A stretch of 64,000 nucleotides of DNA from Undaria pinnatifida (taxonomy: Eukaryota; Sar; Phaeophyceae; Laminariales; Alariaceae). The translations under genes and the position numbers were made by a program. Under the pieces are notes generated by a model, which was not told where the DNA came from, searched no databases, and worked only from the letters and a program-made list of their open reading frames with translations. The stretch covers positions 12,627,580 through 12,691,579 of the forward strand of contig JABAKD010000030.1 of assembly GCA_012845835.1 (NCBI GenBank), in the 5' to 3' direction. Positions 46,701 through 55,700 of the stretch are shown here, piece after piece. Numbering within the stretch: position 1 is the stretch's first letter; every line of letters begins with the position of its first letter.

Positions 46701-49700
46701 CTGTGGGCACGGCATCATCCAAACGAGAAGGGCAGCGGTCCACAAGTCAAAACAAACCATAACAGAAGTATGGACAACAACGAAAATAGGAGAAACAAGC
46801 AACGCCAAAAGCAAAAAAAAAAAAACGTCAAAACAACATCAAAAGTCAAAACGAGAACGACCAGTCAAAACAAACTACCAAAAATCAACAAGCCAAGGTA
46901 TGGCAAGGCCAGCCGGCTAAAACCGGTGCAAAGCAGCCCAGCGCAAACCAAACACACGGGCAAGGCAATGCTATTAATAGGCACCTTGGGTTGTTGGGAG
47001 CGAACGGCTCTTCATCCTGAGGCTTAAAGACGGCTACTTTCTGCCGCGCAGCGTCTTGGAGAAAGTAGGTCCCCCCCGTGCCCTCCAGGGTCAGCTCCGG
47101 CTTGAACCCGCGGTCAAGACCACGCCGAGCCTGAACAACAGGCAGGGACGCAAAAGCAAAGCGGGCGAGCAGGCAAGCAGGCAACAACGAAGTGTTCCGG
47201 TGGGCAGAACAAGCGAGAGGGGGAGGGGGAGGGGTTATTCCAGATTTTTCGGAAGGTCGTCGTCATATGGTGTTCACGTCACGGCCACCACAAGACACAG
47301 AGGTGGCCGCAGCGTGCGGCACAAAAACCGCTATCTTCGCGTATGAGCCAAAATCACGGGCTCCAGCGATAGGTTATGAGCCCGACTCGGCAGGTAGCCC
47401 CAACCAGGGATTGCCTCGAACATTATATACGAGCACATATGGTCAACCTCTTGCCATCCGCAGGCAACCCTCTGTGATGAACAATGGTGGGCTGCACCGC
47501 GAATCACAGGGAATAATCTACTGCTTGGTTGGACGCCTCCCCATATTCCCACCAAATGGCCACTGGGAGAGCTAATGAGAGCTAATGAGGTCATCTGTCA
47601 TACGCTGTGATACACAATGCATACGTGCCGTCGAAAACGGACACTGGTATGCGTTCTAAACTGGAATAACTTATGCACTGCAATCAGAAGGCTTATGAAA
47701 TCCTGTATAATAGGTACTGCTGTGGGCGGAACTGTAGGCTAAGCTGTTAACTCGTTGGGGCTGGTCGCCGGTACTTGCCCGGTTACTTGGGCGGTGGCTA
47801 GGTGGTTAACTGTTTCTTCTTGAGTTTTCAAGAGCTGATTCACGATACGCGTGGTTATTTACTGTTTATGTTAAGAACGCCTGCGTTCCCCCTTTTCAAC
47901 TTGCGACGCCTCCGAGATTTCAATCCAAATCCATCCCGCAAGGGAACCTCGTAATCAGATTACATACAGAGTCCACAGACTGCGCCATGGACCATTCGCC
48001 GGGGAGCGGTAGACAGGGTACACGTATACGTTAGCGTCCGACGCGCAAAGCGCTGATGGAGGTATCTCCGTAGGGCAAGACTGTGGTTGTTGGGCGATGA
48101 TGGCGATCGGTGATGCTATTCACATACGGTAGGGCACTCTGTTTAAGAGCGTCCAAAAAATAAGAGGAAACGGACTTAACGCCTTTCGATATGCACCTGC
48201 GTGTTCGAGAACAAGCTGCTTGGAAATGAAACGGGATCAGATTTACAGCAGAAAAAGGGCCAAGAGCGGTCGAATCGACTTGTCACGCCATGTAACGTCT
48301 ATACGAAAACCTACATGATACCGAATCCTACATAACAGCGGCAATACCAGCCTGTTCCGAGAGGCTCTTAGCGCCAGGTTTGAAGCCGCCACATGGATGA
48401 CGCGATTCGCGGCTGGTCAGTGCGCGAGTGCTCCGACGTGAAAACAACAAACGTGTGCAGCCCACAGCAACAACTAAAATCCCACCAACTCTTACATTAC
48501 ACCGGCAGCAACAGCAGCAAGAGCGGCAACAAAAAAAGGTAACAGCAGAAAACGCCGCAGAAGCAGCAGGAGTGATGGACCCACGAAACACGAACAAGAA
48601 AAACAAGGCACGCGCCACTGCTTCTATCAAACGCTGGCCTGATCATCACTTTTTGCATACCTGGCCAAAAATCGCTATTTTGTTTCCAGGTTGCCAAAAT
48701 TGCCACATTTTTTTCTTACCTAGCCAAGCTGATAATTATGTTCCAACCCTGCCAAATTGGCACATATTCCATCAACCTGATCCAGAAAACCCTCTTCAAT
48801 TTTTTCCCAACAGGCTGAAAACTGCCCCATACTTTATCTCACCTGGCCTAGAACCCTCGAAAGCGATCGCGGGAGGCCGCCAGCGCCCAGAAACGGCTCG
48901 AGGCTGTACGGCTTGCCCATTTCGTCCTGAGGCGAAGAAGCAAGGTACACCGTCTGTCCGTCCCTGTAGATCCCGCAGTCTTGGAGTGTGTGCGGGTTGC
49001 GCAGCTCACCACCTCGGAAGAAAAGTCGCTGCAAAAAAAAAAAAAAATGCGGGTCGGGGTTTGTTTCGAAACGAAACGAGACAGAAATTCTGAAAAACCG
49101 ATTTAAAAACGGATCCTTTTCTTCCGAAACGGAACCTACAAAACGAATACGTGAAACCAATTGAAAACGCATCGTTTTTTCTCTCGAAAACGGGACAGCC
49201 AAAACAAACAGTGAACCTGATTTTACACGGCGGCGGCAGCGGCAGCCGCCGCGGTGGCGCCGGCGACACGAACAGGCGGTTGGGCGGGTCACAACGTGTC
49301 CAGGAAGGAGAACAAGTCAACGACAATATTTCGCCAAAGGCTATATTTCGCCAAAAGCTACTGCGACAGATTTCCAACAATACAGTTCCACGATATTTAT
49401 CAATTTCTACCCGGTGGGAGGGGGGGGGGGTGTTCCTCGAGGAGGCGTGCTGTGCGCCGGCGACACGGACGGGCGGTTGGGCGGGTCACAACGTGCCCAG
49501 GAGGGGGAACAAGTCAATGACAATATTTCGCCAAAGGCTATATTTCGCCAGCGGCTACTGCAATAGATTTCCAACCATACACTTCCACGATGCTCCTCGA
49601 TTTACACCGGGAGGGAGGGGGGGGGGGTGATCCTCGAGGAGGCGTGTTTTTACATCACTCTAATCGAAATAGAGTGCTTTGAGGCCTTGGGGTGAATACC

Positions 49701-52700
49701 TAAATGCACTCTATACTTCCGAACAGAGTGATAGCTGTCATGATCCCGAGCCCAACTGGTAACATTTCTGGAGTGCAGGATTGTATTCTTGAAACTCTTT
49801 GGGGCCAGAGGTAGGTCTTGAGACTGGCGATAGCAAACGCCGCTTTGGACGGAATTGTAAGGAACACGTGGCGTATTCATTCCCATATCCCAACGGCCCT
49901 TACAGTTCCGCCCAGGGTTGTACTATAGCATCGGCCTTGACAGCATACCTATGGGCTTTGTCAGTAAGAAATACGTCATAGCTCCCGTACACGCATGCTT
50001 CGTGTATACGTGACCATCTTTGAGCGTTCGGTTCACTGCTGTATCACGTATCCCCCTTCATGCAAGTGGGCAGTATCATAACCCCAGCCCCTTCGCAAAA
50101 TGTTGGCGCCTCGTGTCCTGACATCCTGACTGGAAAACCGTACGTGCAAAATGCAAGGTACCAACATGTCCTCTACCCAAACAAGCGCAAAGCAGAACGG
50201 CGACGCACCAACCCGGGCAGCAATGGTACACTATTAACAGTACGGTTCGAGGCAATCCTGTATCGCTACGTACTACGCTACTACTACACAGTTGGAACTA
50301 TGCAACAGTCTGCAAGAAATCACGTCCATGGCAACTACTGCAACTCGTAACCCATGAATAAGAGAGTAGGTATGAACAAATAGAGATCCTATACCACAAC
50401 ACCCGGAGGGCATCACAAGCAGCAGCATCAACACGCCTCATAACAGCCTAGTCACAGTCAACATATCAATAACAACACGCAATAGTATTATCACATTCAC
50501 ATTCTAGTCAACACATTCTAGTCAACACATTTTAGTCAACACATGCTAGTCAACACAGCGATGGAAGGGAGGGGTCGTTCGACATGTTCTGGGGATACGC
50601 AACCAATCACAAAATATTCCTCGCGTATCGCGCAGCTCGGGTGATGCCCCCCTCGGTGCTCGACGAATTTCAGAGCACACGAGTTGCCTATGCCAAGTCG
50701 CAATGTTGGCCTAGTCTAAGGGTACTACGGGGAGACACCGACCTGTATCCTACATGAGGCCTAAGGGTACTAAGGGGAATCATCCACCTATATCCTACAT
50801 GAGGACACAAACACCGTAACACGCGCGATCGGAGCATATCACACACAGCTGGCAAACATGAGCTTACATAGTTGAAATCCTTTATGTCACAGCTGTGTAC
50901 TATTATACTGTATTATCGTATTTTGAATTTGTAATAACAAAGACAAGTAGTTTACAGTAGTACAACACCTACTCGTTGTCTAACGCAATGCCATAATGCA
51001 GTATACGAGTACAGCAGTACCATAATACAACTCATACCTGCGAGGCTGCTGGCAGGTGCAGCAGGCTCTGCAGGATATCCTTCAGATCTTTCACCGTGCT
51101 CCAAGATTTCACCATTAGCGCCCGTTTCCGAGCGTGGATCTTGCCATCCAGCGGCTGACATGACGAACAAACAGAGGATACAAGCAATGCGAAGAAAATC
51201 TTGAGCTTGACCCGTTTGCCTCGAATAACACCTCGCTGTCGCAACCGCTGATCCAACACTACTATTGATACGTCGTACCAAGTAATTCCCAGCCTGTTGA
51301 CGCGGACACAGTTATCATACTCTTACTTTCCAGCTCAGCTCGTATCACAAGAGATGTCACCCCCACCGCCGACCTTCTGGACAAGCCGTGGTCATATCTG
51401 TCTCCCCTTCTTCCCCCCGGTGCGTGCCTTCGTTTATGTCGCGCATAGGGTTCAGCATTCCTACAGCTCGCCGATTAGCATCGAGCTTTGTCAACTCGCG
51501 CTCTCGGCACTTTTGGCATGTCAACTATTTAAGAAAAAACCCATTGCCGCATGTGCACTCACGAAATCGACCTCAAAAGTTACGCGGGTTACTGCTGTTG
51601 GATCAGTGGGGATGCCAGTTCTAGTTCTCAAAGGGAGGCTAGTTCTTAACGCCATTTCCAGTTTGCCAAGGAGTTCGCCAGTCTAACGGGGAGCGACTGC
51701 TCCCAAAGCTTCGTGCCGCCGACAGTTTCAATAATCCACTACTTTTCACCGGCCCACCGCTATTTCACCACTTCGTATACTCACCACCCACGGCTGTGCC
51801 GTTTTATGATACTGGTATGGGGTATGGGCCTTTCGTTGCGCTTTCGCGATGTTGTACCAAGTACTGGTATGTTACCAAGTACAAGTATCGACCCAATCGG
51901 GACCCACGTAAAGCGAACTATAGTGCGTGGTATGGGCCATTCGCTGCACTGGCTTGCTGCTATACGAAGCACTGTTGCCTTACCAAGTTCAAGCATGAAC
52001 CATGTTGGGGTCCACGTGCTACATACACAGCGATCAGACTACGTACCCAGGTACGAGCATAAAGGCAGATGCGGTCTTATCAATCGTCAAACGGGAGCGC
52101 GCTGCAGTACACCTATCATCGTTACCATCATGTTGCGAATACGTCGAGCATCTATATACTTGAACAGCACCTCCTTGCAATCATTCAGGGCCAACCCCTT
52201 TGGAACACCGAAACGGATGTAGAAAACGAGTGTCGAAAACGAATGTCGTAAACGAATGTCGAAAACGGATGTCGAAAAGGAATGTCGAAAAGGAATGTCG
52301 AAAAAGAATGTCGAAAACGAACGTCAAAAAAGAAATGGCGATCATAGTATCGGCCATACAAAGCAGTCCTTTCCGCTGGGAAAGGGGACGTTTCCGAAGG
52401 AGGTTGCATGACACACGCCAGACACGGTCGAACCTGTACTACTGCTATATCTTCCTAGTAGTAGATGCTAAATAAAATCGCACTATATTCTTGTCGTTGT
52501 TTATGTCGCTATATATATTTGATCTCACAGCCGAAGTGTATTTGAATATTATTTGTGACCTAAACCTCCTAAAAAATCTCCCCCTCCCCCCCCCCCCTCT
52601 TGCTCTCCCTTACTCAAACGCCCCACCAAATATCGAAATCCGCCACATTAATAAACACTTCACGCACAGGATATCACCTCATTATCTTTCGAGAGCCGTC

Positions 52701-52713
52701 CATGCCGCTGTGT

Positions 52714-52745
<32 letters not shown>

Positions 52746-55700
52746 CCTCGAACGCCCCTTTCTTCCCCATCACCCGCACCTTCGCCTAGACCTAGCACCA
52801 CACGTATAACAAACCCCTCACCTAAAGCCCTTCCCCCCCCCCCCCCCGCCCCCCGCCCCCGCCCCCACCCCCCACCCTCCCCCCCAACCCCACCCCCTCG
52901 AACACTCCACCCTCTCTTTACTCACTGATTGTACGACTTACCCCAGAATATACACGATGAACTGATGTATTATTTCCAAAAATGTCACATTTATCCCCTC
53001 GAAATAATGTATAGTTTCCAGGCACATATCGAGCTGCCCCCCCCCCCCCCCCCCCCCCCTCCCCCCCCCCCGCGCCAACCCCCCCCCCCCCCCCCCCGCC
53101 CCCAATAATATACTGGTGCCAAAACCGTCAGATTTATCCCCTCGAAAGGATTTATAGCTTACATGCACAAATTGCCCCTTTCCCCCCCCCCCCCCCCCCC
53201 CCCGCCCCCCTCCAAACCCGCTCGCTTTTGATCAAAACCAGGCCCCCCCTTTGCCTTCACAGCTGTCAGATTTTGTCCCCCTCAGAAACGGGTTTTATAG
53301 TTTCCGCGCACAGACTGACTAAAATCATCCTGTTGACCCTGATAGCTACACTGTAGCTGTAAGGGGAGTCGCCGACCTATATCCTTAATGAGGACACACA
53401 ACTCGTAATGCGCGCGATCGGAGTATCACACACAGCTTGCAAAGATGAGTTTCGACGAAATCTTCGATCTCACAGCTGGAGTGTATTTTAATTTTTATAA
53501 TATTCGACAATCACGAAAAAAAAGGGTCATGAGGTGGTGCCTGTACTACTGCTGCTGCTAAAGCTCTTCCTAGAAGCTTGAAAAAGTCGCACTACATACT
53601 CTTTTTTTTTAGATGGCTATCCTACCATCAAGAAAACATAGGTTAACAAAATCGCACTATGTACTCGTTGTTTAACGTCGCTATCCTACCATTAACGAAA
53701 AAAAAAGGGTTGAAAGCCTTTTGCGACTGCAAAAATGATCCCGTGCATAATCCAGGCGATTTGTCTCGAAAAGGTGGGTGGAATTCTGAAATGGTCAAGG
53801 GAGAACAAAAAAACTCCTGTGAGGTGCGTACCCATGCACCAGCCCCTGCTTCGGTCTACGGTACACGCGGCAATGCAGTTTCGAGCGTGAGCTTCACACT
53901 AGACAACATCGTTAGCGTTGCTTTCCTTCATCACCAAAGCATACCTGGTACGTGAGTACAAGGTACCAAATATGTCGAGAGCGGTGGCAAGCAAAAACGC
54001 GCGCTGGCCAAGGATGCAGGGTCAAGTGTTCCACACTAAAAGCTAGTAGTCTGGTGCCAGTCAAGGTAAATGAAGTAAAAACATGCTGTCAGCTGGCATG
54101 TTTACTGGTACTCCTTGTCGTTTATTTGTACACCGCGCTATTATTATCCACAAAAGAAACAAATTACCCAAGCTGGCATTGCCATACTATTCCGATGTAG
54201 TGTTTACGTTCGTATCATGAGTAAAACAGCATATCATACGGAGAGTAGCATCGTAATTCGTCGAACTCACGGCTGACGTCCTTGAAATATTTTTATAAAG
54301 TACAGTATGCCGTATATGGTGCGTCGTGCGTAGGATGGCGGCATATTTTGAAAATAAAAATAAGTGCATAGTGCATACTGCTGTACGTCGACCCCCTGCT
54401 ACGTCGTATATACGTACGTACGCACGCACATTAGACGCGACAATCGCACTGCATCATGAAATATAAAATATACCAACAGGGAGTCGTACAACAACAGTAA
54501 ATCATGGTGTGTTAATCGCGGAGGCATACTGGGTTTAGACTATGGCTGTACGAGTGTCATCAAATAAAAAATCTATTACACGAGTGCTCGTGCGTGATGA
54601 CGGAGTAAGGCGCAGGGACCGGGCAACGCCGCCGTTTTACGTATGTATGAATCCAACTCCTGCTGCTGTACTCATCAAAACAGCTGCCGCTAAGCTATTA
54701 CACGTGTATTAGACCATATGGTACGAAGCATGTACACATGTATTACACATACCCTGGTATGTTCTGGGTTTGTACCCTCCCCCCCCCGATACATGGCCGG
54801 GCCCGATCAATAGTCGTGTGTAATTATCCACCGCAAAATAAGAACACCATGTCCGGCTAAGGATACACACTATAGTTAATACCATGTAGTGCGTAGTATG
54901 TAGGGCTGGCGCGCCGCAAAGGCTAGTCGGGTGCGACCTTCACTTGTGTGCATACAGTACCAGGTATTGCAGCAGGGCCTTTTTGGGATTTGAGGGGGCG
55001 TGGGGCGTACTCACATGTTGCTTGCCTTACTCATTTGACCCTTGAACACGCATCCCTTTTTCGAGACGGAGCACCTTTCCTACTCCTAATAGAGAACTCC
55101 AACATTTGTGGGCGCTCAGAAGGTTTCTTCCATGTAGTACACACACACCTTTGTTGGAAATCTTATCTCCCTTCTTGGGGAGCGAAAAACGTGACCATAA
55201 CACCTTTATACCATTGCGAGGATTACGATTACAGCATCAGCCACAAGAACAACTGGGGCTGCTACTCGTACAGACATAATACCGTTACTGCTGTATCGTA
55301 GATTAGACTAGGGGATTATTAACAGGGTTTTCACGTACCATCCTGTTGGGACCTACGTTTTCAGCGACCAAAAAAACTATCAAGTGCGGTGATATCATCA
55401 AGATTTTTACAGAAAAAGCGCGCAGCAGCACAAGTATCACTACGCTGCCTATAAGTGCGGTGTTATCATCAAGTTTTTACAGAAAGAGCGGGCAGAAGCA
55501 CAAGTATCACTACGCTACCTGCGCGCCAGCTGTACAGCTCCTTACACTTCACTTTCGTTACATCCCCTACAAACCCAGCAGCGCAGGCTGCTTCGTGTAG
55601 CCGATACAACTGCAGTGCAACTAATTTGTACCATGGTACCTGGTATTCGACAGTTTTCCCATCTCAAGTCCCGCATAAACATGATGATTGAAGCATCGGC

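Noticed and set aside
48834..49292. 152-aa minus ORF read as one continuous protein
   Set aside because: Only its last 62 residues (49028-48843) are kinase exon 3. The upstream FFFFLQ part is the polypyrimidine tract and acceptor.
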